Of a stretch of 23,680 nucleotides of DNA, positions 1 through 8,733 are shown piece after piece (within the stretch, counting starts at the first letter, position 1; each line of letters opens with the position of its first letter). This stretch comes from Actinomortierella ambigua (Eukaryota > Mortierellomycota > Mortierellomycetes > Mortierellales > Mortierellaceae). Position numbers and translations under genes: made by a program. The stretch covers positions 1 to 23,680 of the forward strand of contig JAAAJB010000545.1 of the NCBI GenBank assembly GCA_016098155.1, read 5' to 3'. Below the pieces are notes generated by a model that worked only from the letters and a program-made list of their open reading frames with translations, had not been told where the DNA came from and did no database searches.

Positions 1-158
1 GTTCTTGGCAGGGATGGTGACGACAATAAAGATTCCTTTTTCCATGTGCTCTCTTCTTTGTCGTTCGTTGCTCCAGAAGATGTCTGCATCTCTCGTCTTT
101 GTAGGTTTTTTTTTCTGTTCTCTCCACTCATGTTGCATAAGATGGTTGCTCATATGTT
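1..158 (+). repeat. Dispersed direct repeat, copy 1 (may continue left of window)
   Basis: Positions 1-158 match 16007-16165 in the same orientation. By eye the identity is about 90 percent: nearly perfect over the first 105 bases, then a variable pyrimidine tract, then a conserved block ending at CATATGTT. The match already exists at base 1, so its left border cannot be seen. Both copies contain ATG TCT GCA TCT CTC GTC TTT followed by GTAGGT (ATG at 80, GTAGGT at 101), which could be a short first exon and a splice donor. Both copies are followed by a pyrimidine tract and an AG, then protein-like but broken sequence. It could be the conserved 5' end of a gene family or a mobile-element fragment; I cannot decide. 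Confidence 0.85.
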
Positions 159-186
159 GTTGTTGTTTTTTTTCTTTGCATGCCAG

Positions 187-598
187 GTATTTTCCCCGTG
201 AGGACAGTACTTGATCGACAGCTCCTGGGCGGGAGTGAAAGAATATTCGCCGGCACTACTTTGAACGGAGGAAAACGCATCGCGTTTAACACACTTGATG
301 TCGCAAGTCCCTAGGACTTCCGAAACTTGAGCTTGGATGTTACGTTTATTGAAGTCGTGCTAAGATCTCTCGAATTAATACCTGCTAATTTACTCATCTT
401 TGTTGGACATGAAATACCAAAGCTATCTTAGGCTGGCGTACGCACTTGCATATCGGATGGACATGGAGAGTCTCTGATCATGTAGCACTTGAAGCACTTG
501 GTGTCTCAACATGTAAAGCGGTCAGCGAAATTCACAAGTGTAATGTGGGAAGAGAAATCGAACGACAAAGTAGTGGGAGGTGGACCCCTTGTATCTAA
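187..598 (+). pseudogene. Decayed protein-like sequence, family not recognised
   Basis: Downstream of the repeat, an acceptor-like tract (TTTCTTTGCATGCCAG, ending at 186) is followed by a frame starting at 189. It is open for 41 codons, hits one in-frame TAG at 312, then stays open for 38 more codons to a TAG at 429. The translation looks like real protein, for example VLDRQLLGGSERIF and FIEVVLRSLELIPANLLIF. After a frame change another 38-codon stretch (482-595, for example VALEALGVSTCKAVSEIH) is readable. Two frames and single stops in otherwise protein-like sequence suggest a broken gene. I do not recognise the family. The open frame does not match the phase of the short exon proposed in the repeat, so a direct splice between them is not supported. 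Positions 599-812 hold nothing I can identify. Confidence 0.35.
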
Positions 599-812
599 AT
601 ACTGATGGCGATACTAGTACCATTTCGATGGGCTATACCCTCAAGAGCATTCAATCTTCATTCTGGAGCAAACACGATAGGCTGAAGTGAACTCCTTCCT
701 CTGCGTCCGATCATTGCTTGCGAAGGGCTGTGAAGCGTGGTTTTGAAAAGTGTATCTTACATAATCTTACATGACTCGAGTATCATTGGAAAGCCTAAAA
801 GCGTACAAACCT

Positions 813-2749
813 TCAACAGATTGAACATTTACTTTCATGACGAAGAGCATATGGTCTCATGAGTGCTACAAGCCGTCGTCTGGCTGAGGCGTGTCCTTGA
901 TCAGCAGCCTTTCGATACCATCCGATGGCCTTCTTCTCGTCCTTGGGCACGCCGTGACCATTCTCGTACATCCACCCAAGGTTGAACTGCGCCTCTGCAT
1001 TCTGTCGTTCGGCTGACATGCGGTACCACGACACCGCCTCGACGTAATCACGTTCAACTCCAAGTCCCTTGCTGAGCATCAGACCGAGGTTGCACTGCGC
1101 TGTCGTGTTCCCTTGTCCCGCCGACCTGCGATACCATGATACTGCCTCGGCATGATCCTGTTGGACTCCTTGTCCATTGCAAAGCATCGCTCCGAGGTTG
1201 CACTGTATCGTTGCATCCCCTAGGTCTGCCGACTTGCGATACCACCACACTGCCTCGACATAGTCCTTGGCGACCCCAATACCATCGTGATACTTTGTTC
1301 CGAGGTAGCTCTGTGCCTCCATGTCGCCTTGCTCTGCCGACATGCGATACCACGATACGGCCATGACGTGGTCTTGTTCGACTCCTAGCCCATACTCGTA
1401 CATCCTTCCAAGGTCTCTCTGCGCCACAGGATGTCCTCCTCTAGCAGCGCAACGCTTCCAGTTCACGGCATTCTCGAGGCTCTTTGGGGTTCCACGACCA
1501 AAATAAAAAAAGTCGCCAGTCTTGTTCTGTGCTTCAATGGACCCGTTTTCTGCTGCTCGACGGTACCATTCGTACGCCTTTTGGTAATCCTTCTCAACGC
1601 CGACCCCTCGCTCGTACATGGATGCCAGTGCCACCTGCGCTTCCACGTCATCTCTATCAGCTCGCGCGCGAAGCGTCGCCGTATCATCCGTTGGCCGATC
1701 AAGGGCGTCGTCTTTCTCCTTGGATCCACCGCCGCCGCCGCCGCCGCTGTTGCCCTCACGGAGCGATCGCAGAATGGTCACGCCAGGAATGGTCATGAAG
1801 CTCAGCGTGCTTCCATCAGGCTCGGCTTCGTCTGGAATGCCAGGAATGTCGTCGATGGCGACCATCTCGCTCGCCTCGGGTCGGTCGAGCGGATTCTGGG
1901 CCCAGCAGCGCTCGACCCACTTGCGGTAATCATCGGGTGTGTCCGTCGGTAGCTTTTCCCGCTCGCCAGTCTGGACAAAGGTGATGACCATGAGGATGTC
2001 GGCCTGGCCTTTGAAGGGGATGGTACAGTTGGCCGCCATCTCCCACATCACCATACCGAGCGCATACATGTCCGACTTTGTCGAGTACGTGGGATCGAGA
2101 TCGAGCACCTCGGGGGCCATCCAGCGGAACGTTCCCTTGGGCGTCTTGGACATGGTGGACGTTTGGAGTTGAACGGTGGCCAGGCCAAAGTCACACAGCT
2201 TGACCTCCATGTAGCGTGTCAGGAGCACGTTCATGCTCTTGAGGTCTCGATGGATGATGCCCTCGTGGTGGATGTAGGCCAATCCTCGAGCAATCTCTTG
2301 CGCGATGCGTGTCTTGGTCGACCAATCCCCAAGTCTCCGAGTGTTAATCGCGCGCTCGAGACTGCCCCCGTCGGCATAGTCCATGATGAGGACAAGCTTC
2401 CCCTCGTGGAACGTTGTGCCGTAGAACTGGATGATATGGCGATCAGCCAGTTCTCGCAGGATCTCAATCTCGCGTTGAATGGCAGCTGTCCGAGAGGTGT
2501 CCGTTTGTGCCACGGAAAACTTTTTGACAGCTACCTTGCGCCCCTTCCAGAAAGCACTATAGACGCGGCCATAGGCGCCTGAGCCAATGAGCGAGCAGAC
2601 ATTCAAGGACGACGACGATGACGACGATGACGGCGACGACTAGAAAGGAGGGGATTAAGAGACGTCTGTTTAGCTACGTTATGTTTAGGACTTCATACGT
2701 TACACTTGCATGCAGTGGTTCCGTATGGTGACATGATAGATCTTACCAT
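813..2749 (-). CDS. TKL-type protein kinase with seven Sel1 repeats and a CaaX-like C-terminus
   Basis: Exon 1 is only the start codon (2747-2749), followed by intron 2640-2746 (donor GTAAGA, acceptor TTTCTAG) and exon 2 at 813-2639, giving 609 residues. A frame opening at 2606 starts with TTG, and an upstream stop lies exactly at the acceptor, so the spliced start is preferred. A run of about ten Ser precedes the kinase domain. The catalytic elements are intact: glycine loop GSGAYGRV (20-27), VAVKK with Lys40, HRDLKSMN with Asp133, DFG with Asp151, then APE and a final RPEA. This is the tyrosine-kinase-like Ser/Thr type. A poly-Gly linker leads into seven 36-residue Sel1 repeats (motif AEAQ-LG-MY-G-GV--D---A--WYR-AA), which form a solenoid for protein binding. 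The protein ends KCSIC, a possible farnesylation site. Kinase-Sel1 fusions are strongly expanded in Glomeromycotina and relatives. The substrate is unknown. Confidence 0.9.
2640..2746 (-). other. Intron directly after the start codon of the kinase gene
   Basis: On the minus strand the sequence reads CACACC-ATG-GTAAGATC, and the intron ends CCTCCTTTCTAG. It is 107 nt long, phase 0, and joins ATG to TCG TCG CCG. Upstream of the ATG, 2750-2880 is pyrimidine-rich on the minus strand, which suits a fungal core promoter or 5' leader. Confidence 0.75.
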
Positions 2750-3009
2750 GGTGTGATGTGTAACGTCTCTACGCTGAGGAGCTGTAGTGCGATTCGAGAG
2801 TCGAAATGAGGAATGAGGAGAATCAATGAAGAGAATGAGATGGAGAAGAAGCAATGACGAGCGAGTGGGCTACTTGAAGTGGGAATAGGGGAGTGTAGAT
2901 TGGCATCGCCACCTTTTTCTTCCTTCCAAGTGGTAAGGCACGCAATTCACTGTTTGTTACACTGCGTTCATCCCTGTGCTCCTTCGTCATCGGTTACACC
3001 GATGATTTT

Positions 3010-3032
3010 GGGGGGGGGGAGAGGGGAGGGGG
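3010..3032 (+). repeat. G-run with quadruplex-forming potential
   Basis: Ten G, then AGA, four G, A, five G. This fits four runs of three or more G with short loops. It lies about 260 bp upstream of the kinase start codon, with the G-rich strand opposite the coding strand of that gene. No function is shown. Confidence 0.5.
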
Positions 3033-3891
3033 AGCCACAAGGAAGGAAAACAAACCACTTTCCTGAGTTCCACATCTGAGATAGCTCGAAAAAAAAGAAA
3101 AGAAACAAATAGACTCCATCTGTGTGTTTTTTTTCTTGAAACCATTGCCTCGAGCTGTGATCACGATGAATATCAGGCTACGCCTTTTTTTTTTAGCGCG
3201 ATGCAGTCCGATCGCTGAGGCTCCGAGGGAGGGGGCCCCTCCACACGTTGGAGCATGCGCAGCTCAGCAAGCGTTGCACCGAATTGAACCTCCCAAGATA
3301 ACTGAAACATGCCAAATGGGAAAACTCAGGTGATGGATTGAGAATGAGAGAGAGAAAGGGGGCGTGTGCGCCTTAGCCCCGTTTAGCGAATAAAAATAAG
3401 CATGATGCATCTATCGTTGAGGGATCACGAGCGAATCTAAGTCCGCTCTTGAGCATGTTACCGGAACAGAATATTCGGTCCTTCCTCCCCTTCTTTGAGA
3501 TGAGATTATCGCCATGGTGCAATGATTATTGGAAAAACTCGACATGAAAAAAAAAACAAGAAAATCCCTCTTCGATGGTCCCGGCGTCCCAGCGTGCACA
3601 TTCTCACTCATACTCACGGTACAACTCGCTGAATGCTGTGACATAGAGGCATGCTCCAGCGATCAGTCTGCATCGCAGCATGCATAGCAAGGTGAAGGGC
3701 GAAAAAGAAAAGTATCGAGCCAACATGAAGCAAAAGGGAGATGGGGGATGAAGAGGGGCGGAGCAAACTCTATCTCAATTGCTCTAAAAAGAAGAAGAAA
3801 AATAAGGCCAGGGACACACTCTCTCAGTGACATCATTCGTACCGAATATGAAGGGATGTAGCCCTCTTTTTTTTCATTCCTTCATTCACAA

Positions 3892-4056
3892 ATGATGGGC
3901 CGAAAAGGTAAGGGGCGGTTATCACCAGGTGGACAGCTGCCGCCAATGCCAGTAGCTCCTGTTCATGCTGAGAAACTATTTATTTTGAAGCTGAATGGAG
4001 TCTATGTGCCATCAGTGGCGGGGACGTCAAAGGACAATCTCTCAGAATATACATAG
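3892..4056 (+). CDS. Possible small protein of 54 residues, unknown
   Basis: A frame starting ATG ATG at 3892 runs to TAG at 4054-4056. The first part is basic (MMGRKGKGRLSPGG) and the second looks like ordinary globular sequence (EKLFILKLNGVYVPSV). It contains GGTAAGG near its start, so an intron or a relic exon is equally possible. It lies in a gene-poor interval with no neighbour that hints at a role. It may be chance or a gene remnant. Confidence 0.25.
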   Translation: MMGRKGKGRLSPGGQLPPMPVAPVHAEKLFILKLNGVYVPSVAGTSKDNLSEYT

Positions 4057-5348
4057 CCTAGCGACAATGTAAGTCGTTGATATTAAGTACAATGACCCTG
4101 TCTTCCTTGATACTCGCTTCAGTGCTGCGGGCTGAGCCCTCATCGGCAGGTGCAATGGGTGGATGGAGGCATGGTTTTCCAACATCATCACCCATACCTC
4201 CTGCAATCACGACTACCGCGTAGACTTTGTCACGAAAAGCTCGGGTCTAGCTACCAAAAAAAGAATACTAGACTCGTGTAGGTCTAGCTGCAGAAACCAC
4301 ATGTTCTCGGAATGCAGCTCTAAGGAGTATAATAGACTAGTCCAGACTGAATAGTCCAGGGCGAGAGTTCACCATTAGGGTAGGACGGAAATTGGTGTCA
4401 TTGTTTATTTTTTTTCTTAAGGCTGACCCAAGCTTCTCTCTGTTGGAGGGGAAGCGGCGAGGGGAAGAGAGAGGTGATTGCATGCAGACTAAAATCAACA
4501 ATTGCGCTATGCACAATTTGTGCGCTCTTTCAAAAAGACATGTGGGGTAGCGTTGACCACCTTTCATTCGTTTCGCAGCCTCATAAAGACCACTGATAGA
4601 TAATAGTCCAGATAAACTGCATGTTTGCAGTCTACTCACTTTCCTCGTGCAGTGTGGCCAGAACATCAAACCATGGTTGGTCTAGAATGGAGTTGTTGTT
4701 CCTCTCCTCCCCTTTCTTTCGTCTAGACTACATTGGGGAAAGGGGGGAGAGAGGTACTCCCTACCAATCACGTTCAACTTGGCGCATGAGCATGCTGCAG
4801 CCTTTGTGCACAACACACGCCAGTGTGCATGTATTCAAGAGAGGCAAAGAAGAAGGGGAGGGGGGATTGTGATTCCTTTCGATTGGCGTATATTTTTCCC
4901 CGCTCTGCACTGGTTGCTACTGCTGGTGGATGCAATGTCACCTTGCAGAGGAGTAGGACAAAGGGTGCAGAGAGCGAACAAACCAATCATCGCCTTCTTC
5001 ACTGTTGGCTGTCGTGGGAAACACTTGCAAGCAGCCGTTACTTTTTGTGTCTGTATTTGTTGTGTGACCTCAGGATGAATGCAGGGTGTTTGAAATGCTA
5101 GACTGGAAGAAACATTTGTAGAGCCCTGCCATGGATTAGGGTTAGTTGACCTCCATACAACGGAAAGAGTACCATGGTGGGCAGGGGACAAAAGGGGAGG
5201 GAAGAGAAAAAAACAAGTGGCATCACAACCGTTTGTATTTTAGCTTGCAAAGATATGTTCTTAAGACTAGAATATGTACATCGTGGTATGTATTTAGGAT
5301 GACAACAACAAAGAATGTAGAAGCATCGAGGGCGGGGGCGGAGATGTA

Positions 5349-5362
5349 TGTGTGTGTGTGTG
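5349..5362. repeat. (TG)7 microsatellite
   Basis: Seven TG units in the region just 3' of the nuclease stop codon, probably within or next to its 3' UTR. Confidence 0.8.
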
Positions 5363-5396
5363 AATGTTTTCTCAACGGCCCTGCTGGTGTCCGACT

Positions 5397-7115
5397 CTAC
5401 GAGGGAATCTCCGCTGCACGGAGTTGACGGCGCTGCATGCGCGTGGCAGCGACAATCTTCTTCAACACCTTTGGTTTCTCGGTCCATTCCTCCTCGGCCA
5501 GCGACTGGTTATAGTGGGATGGGTCATAGATGGCATTCAGGATGGCTGCCATGCGGACGCCGCCCATTGCCACCAGGCGCTGGACCAAGAATCCGTTTTC
5601 GGCGCCGGTCGCACGCTTATAGTAGGCTTGCGACAGGTCATGCTCGGCACCATTGTAGTCCTTCCAGGCATACTCGCAAACGAGGCCGTTCATCTCGCGC
5701 GTCCAGACCTTTGGGCAGAGATGCAGGGCCAGCTCGCCATCGATCGAGTCCGACCAGGGGTTGGGCTTGCCTTGTTGGCCACCACGCTGCTCCTCCTCGC
5801 TGTTAGGATCGCAAATGGTCCAGTTGGCGGCGTCGGGCAACCAAAGAGAGTTTGTCTTCTCCATCATGCAGTCGAGATAGGCCTTCGGGTCGTCCTGAAA
5901 GTTTTCCTTGATGTCCTTCTGTTAAGGTTTCCAATTCACAGGGTTTGAAGTGAAAAAGAACGAAAGAGAGAGAGAGTTTATGAGCAAAGTTTTTCCCTGG
6001 AACCACATTCCACGTGCTTGGATGCTTAGACTTTCTCGTCTCCCTGCTCCCCTCTTTCCTATATCACAGACATCCTTTGTAATAGAGGACTCGCATCCAG
6101 CCCACTCCTAACATTCTTGCTATTTCTACAGCCCACATGCAGAACCCATGCATCCCGCCGATCCACAAAAAAAAATGGCGCTCGTGATGGAGAGAGAGTA
6201 TGGTATGAAAAATGAGGTCGTCATGCGGGGAAGAGGTACGAGTTAGCGCGAGTACGTGAGAGGGAGAGAGGGATTCCTGTGAGCCCAGAGGTATACCGCG
6301 ATTCTGGGGTTTCGGGGGGTCTTTGGAATTCTCGCAGTTGGTGGACCTTTTTTTTTTGTCCAGTGAAACATCAGAGTACCAACGTACTGTTCAAATGGTT
6401 GGGAGATAGTTTCTCTCTTCTCGCCCTTTTGCAAATAGACAAAAAATAAGAACCCTTACCAAGATCATCTGGCTATCCCAGATCTTGTGGAGGTTAGACT
6501 TGGCCGTGCCCCAACGAGCCGCCGCATCATTTCCACCACGATCCTTGCCCGAGGTGTGCAAGGGCTGATGGATATCACCCATAAAGTGGACAAAGAACCG
6601 AAGGACATCCTCGCGCTGGGCACGATCGACCTCCGTGGTCGGTGGGTTCTTCTTGTAGTGCAGCAGCTGCGAGCTCATGTTATAGACGCCGTTCAGCACA
6701 TCATGGCCTCCAAACTGGTACTCGAACCGGCACTCATCAGGTGGGTTGTCGCCTGGCGTGTTGACGTAGTGGAACACCGATGCCCAGCGATATTCAGGCT
6801 TGGACTTGACTGTGTCTGGCCATGGTGCAGCCTTGGACAACAGGCCATCGTAGTAGGGAGAGAGAATCTCTTTGATCTGGCGGGCGGTCTCGGGCGTCAG
6901 CAGCTTCTGGGCAACTTGGCCGGTCAGTGTGTGGCCTAACGGAGAGGAATGTTGTGTTTTTTTGTGGTTAAAAGTGGGCTGCGTGGGGGTCCGAGGGTCA
7001 ACATCTACCGTAGAATGGGGGATGAGTTATTACCAAGGATGCCATAACTCTGCGCAGGGTAGACGGCAGTTGCGAGAGCGACAGCAATGGTTGCGGCGGA
7101 GAAAGATATCCTCAT
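5397..7115 (-). CDS. Secreted S1/P1-type zinc-dependent nuclease
   Basis: Three exons, 7034-7115, 6460-6935 and 5397-5918, give 359 residues. Introns are 98 nt (donor GTAATA, acceptor CGTTAG) and 541 nt (donor GTAAGG, acceptor AACAG). Residues 1-23 form a signal peptide (MRISFSAATIAVALATAVYP...), with mature start likely YGILGH. S1/P1 enzymes hydrolyse single-stranded DNA and RNA to 5'-mononucleotides using three zinc ions. Aligned by eye to the family, eight of nine zinc ligands are present: H29, D68 (PWPD), H83 (FHYVN), H144 and D148 (HFMGD), H154 (QPLH), H177 and D181 (NLHKIWD). The family's ligand-bearing N-terminal Trp appears as Tyr24. NMS and NWT sequons could carry N-glycans. The likely role is extracellular or vacuolar nutrient scavenging. 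The C-terminal 40 residues are basic and less typical. Confidence 0.93.
5919..6459 (-). other. Unusually long (541-nt) intron in the nuclease gene
   Basis: This is several times longer than most introns in the window. The spacing between NLHKIWD and the next exon suits the family without a missing exon. It contains a 63-codon minus-strand frame (6243-6434) without recognisable character and several GA-rich tracts. I see no transposon ends or snoRNA boxes. Confidence 0.55.
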
Positions 7116-7681
7116 GGTGTTGTGGAGAAAAGGGGAGGTTGTTGATGACAGAAGGTAATGGGTAAAAGAAGAAGAAGAAATAAGGCGGGGGATGACAAGG
7201 ACGCTTATATAGGCAAAGACGTTTTATAAAAGTAAGTTTGGTAACTGCGGAGTGAACAGGGAAGAGGGTGCAATGGAATCGAGGCTGGGGAATGAGTGCG
7301 GAATGGAGAATGAGTAGCGAGTGAGGAGAGAGTGTGAGTGAGAGTGGAGGTGAGAGTGGAGGTGAGAGTGGGGGTGAGAGCCCCAATAAAGAGTGAGTTG
7401 GAGTGGCTACAGCAAATCAAACACATGTGCACTGTCCTCCAATCCCAAGTGCACGCACGCGGGCGAGAGCCGCAAATGTGTGAATCAAGAATGCAAAATA
7501 GGCAAAACAAGCCGAGAGAGTGAAAGAGACGGGCAACAGCACCGAACCGCGCTCTGTGACACGTAGTCGTCGGTGCCGGACACTGAATTCCAGGAGTACG
7601 ACAAGTGCATGAGGTCAATGAAGACTTTATAGATATGGTACAAGAGTTACAAATGCACAACAGGTCGGGCTATCGAACAGT
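7116..7681. other. Intergenic region: nuclease promoter and NME6 3' side
   Basis: 566 bp between two minus-strand genes. The part next to 7116 should hold the nuclease promoter; on the minus strand 7140-7210 is pyrimidine-rich. No gene is evident. A 12-bp tandem repeat lies at 7339-7380. Confidence 0.5.
7339..7380 (+). repeat. 12-bp minisatellite, 3.5 units
   Basis: The unit TGAGAGTGGAGG occurs at 7339 and 7351, with TGAGAGTGGGGG at 7363 and a partial unit at 7375. It lies upstream of the nuclease start codon. Confidence 0.85.
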
Positions 7682-8547
7682 CTAGGCTTTGTCGTCGTGG
7701 GCGCGGATCGACTCTTCTTTCCACCCCGAGGTGTCAAAGTCGGGGAAGAAGAAGCTAATCTCCTTGAGAGCAGTATCAATGGCATCTGAAAGAGAAGAGA
7801 GGAGAAGAAAAAGCAAAGAAATAAGAGGAAAAGAAGGGAGGGAGGGAGGGACGGATAGAGGTGGTATGAGCAGTCTGGATCACTTTGGTTGATATATGTC
7901 GAATCAATTGGGCTTGCGGGGTCAATTGATTGACCGTTGCTCATGTTCAATTTACCTGATCCGTGAAACGAGTTGCGCGTGTCCGTCATTCCGTACAGTG
8001 ACCGAAGCGTGTCCGGTGCATTCAAGCGCGCTCTATAGTTTGTTTTTTTAAAAAACAAACAAACGGACACACAAGACGCGAAATGGATGGGTATGTCAGC
8101 CATTGTCTCTGTTCCTTTGATCTACTTCCTTATCTGCTATTATACCGGATACCATCGTACCTTGGTGGGTGGGTGGGTCCAATCAAGGCCCTCCAGTCGG
8201 TAATGGCGCCTGGCTTCTCGAGAATCAACGCGTGAAAGTGCCCGCTGCAGACAGATCAAACGAAGAAAAATTAGCATGACATGTCTTTTGAGGATGATCT
8301 CTCTGTCATAAAGACTCAAAAGTTACCTAGTCATGTAGCCACAGAGACGCTCAAAGAAAAACTTGCCGCGGTGCTCACCATAGAAGGCCTCGGCGTCCAA
8401 CTTGGACCAAAGCAGTCTACGGTGAGCAAGGATGCGGAACTGGTTCTCCTCGATATGCTTCAGCACCTTGAGCACCTTGGGTCCATTGGCTGACAGATCG
8501 GGCTTGATTAGGGCAAGGGTGATTTGCAGTGGATGCCGTTGTGCCAT
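7682..8547 (-). CDS. NME6: Nucleoside diphosphate kinase, NME6 type
   Basis: Four exons, 8327-8547, 8161-8244, 7956-8032 and 7682-7785, give 161 residues with matching phases. Introns are 82, 128 and 170 nt. NDP kinases pass a phosphate from an NTP to an NDP through a phosphohistidine. Visible motifs are TLALIKPD (Lys15), the FYGEHRGKFFFERL segment, TDTRNSFHGSD with the active-site His125, and FFFPDFD near the end. LLW before FY-EH and TDTRN before the His are typical of NME6, a divergent group II member linked in animals to mitochondria. The start at 8547 (MAQRHPLQ) matches the family N-terminus. An in-frame extension from 8619 starts at a non-ATG codon's reach and has no family support. The gene is divergent from the FIRRM homologue, with 186 bp between starts. 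Confidence 0.92.
8038..8060 (-). other. 11-bp perfect inverted repeat at a 3' splice site
   Basis: GTTTGTTTTTT and AAAAAACAAAC flank a single T. On the minus strand this palindrome lies in intron 2 of the NME6 gene, four bases upstream of the acceptor AG (8033-8034), where a pyrimidine tract is expected. A CTGAC branch-like motif lies farther upstream, around 8095. Confidence 0.7.
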
Positions 8548-8733
8548 TTCTGTCAATGAGGATGTATGGATGTGTGAATAGGCGAGAAGCAAGGCATGCA
8601 ACTTCCTCTTCCTCGGCAAAGGCCCTGAGGACTGCGTTTTTGAGTGATGCAGCCAAACAACGCCCTAGTTCTGCATTCACCCTCATCCTCCTTCCACTCT
8701 CCCCTCCCTCTCCTGCGAGCTTCGTAGTCAACA
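8548..8733. promoter_or_regulatory. Divergent promoter between NME6 and FIRRM homologues
   Basis: Only 186 bp separate the two start codons, so both 5' leaders and promoters must share it. On the plus strand 8670-8720 is a CT-rich tract (CCTCATCCTCCTTCC) just before the FIRRM ATG, as is common for fungal promoters. I see no clear TATA box. Confidence 0.6.

Larger units (their letters stand above)
2750..5396. other. Gene-poor interval of about 2.6 kb
   Basis: I see no convincing multi-exon gene on either strand. The left edge is the promoter side of the kinase gene and the right edge is the 3' side of the nuclease gene. Open frames here, such as 4337-4669 minus and 4835-5191 minus, lack recognisable protein character. 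The interval contains a G-run (3010-3032), many short A/T homopolymers, a 54-codon frame at 3892-4056 and a (TG)7 tract at 5349-5362. I found no tRNA-like B box and no terminal repeats. Confidence 0.6.

Noticed and set aside
5..214. 69-codon plus-strand frame at the left edge
   Set aside because: It runs through the repeat and its pyrimidine tract; the second copy of the repeat has a 2-base insertion that breaks the frame, so it is not conserved as coding.
1431..1952. 173-codon plus-strand frame and other plus-strand frames over the kinase gene
   Set aside because: They lie opposite a full kinase and Sel1 coding sequence with intact motifs and have no family character.
2750..5396. tRNA, snRNA or transposon in the gene-poor interval
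   Set aside because: No B-box-like sequence, no terminal inverted or long terminal repeats, and no transposase or reverse transcriptase motifs were visible by eye.
8548..8619. N-terminal extension of the NME6 frame
   Set aside because: It has no family match, and the ATG at 8547 gives the expected NME6 N-terminus. A short targeting extension remains a remote possibility.
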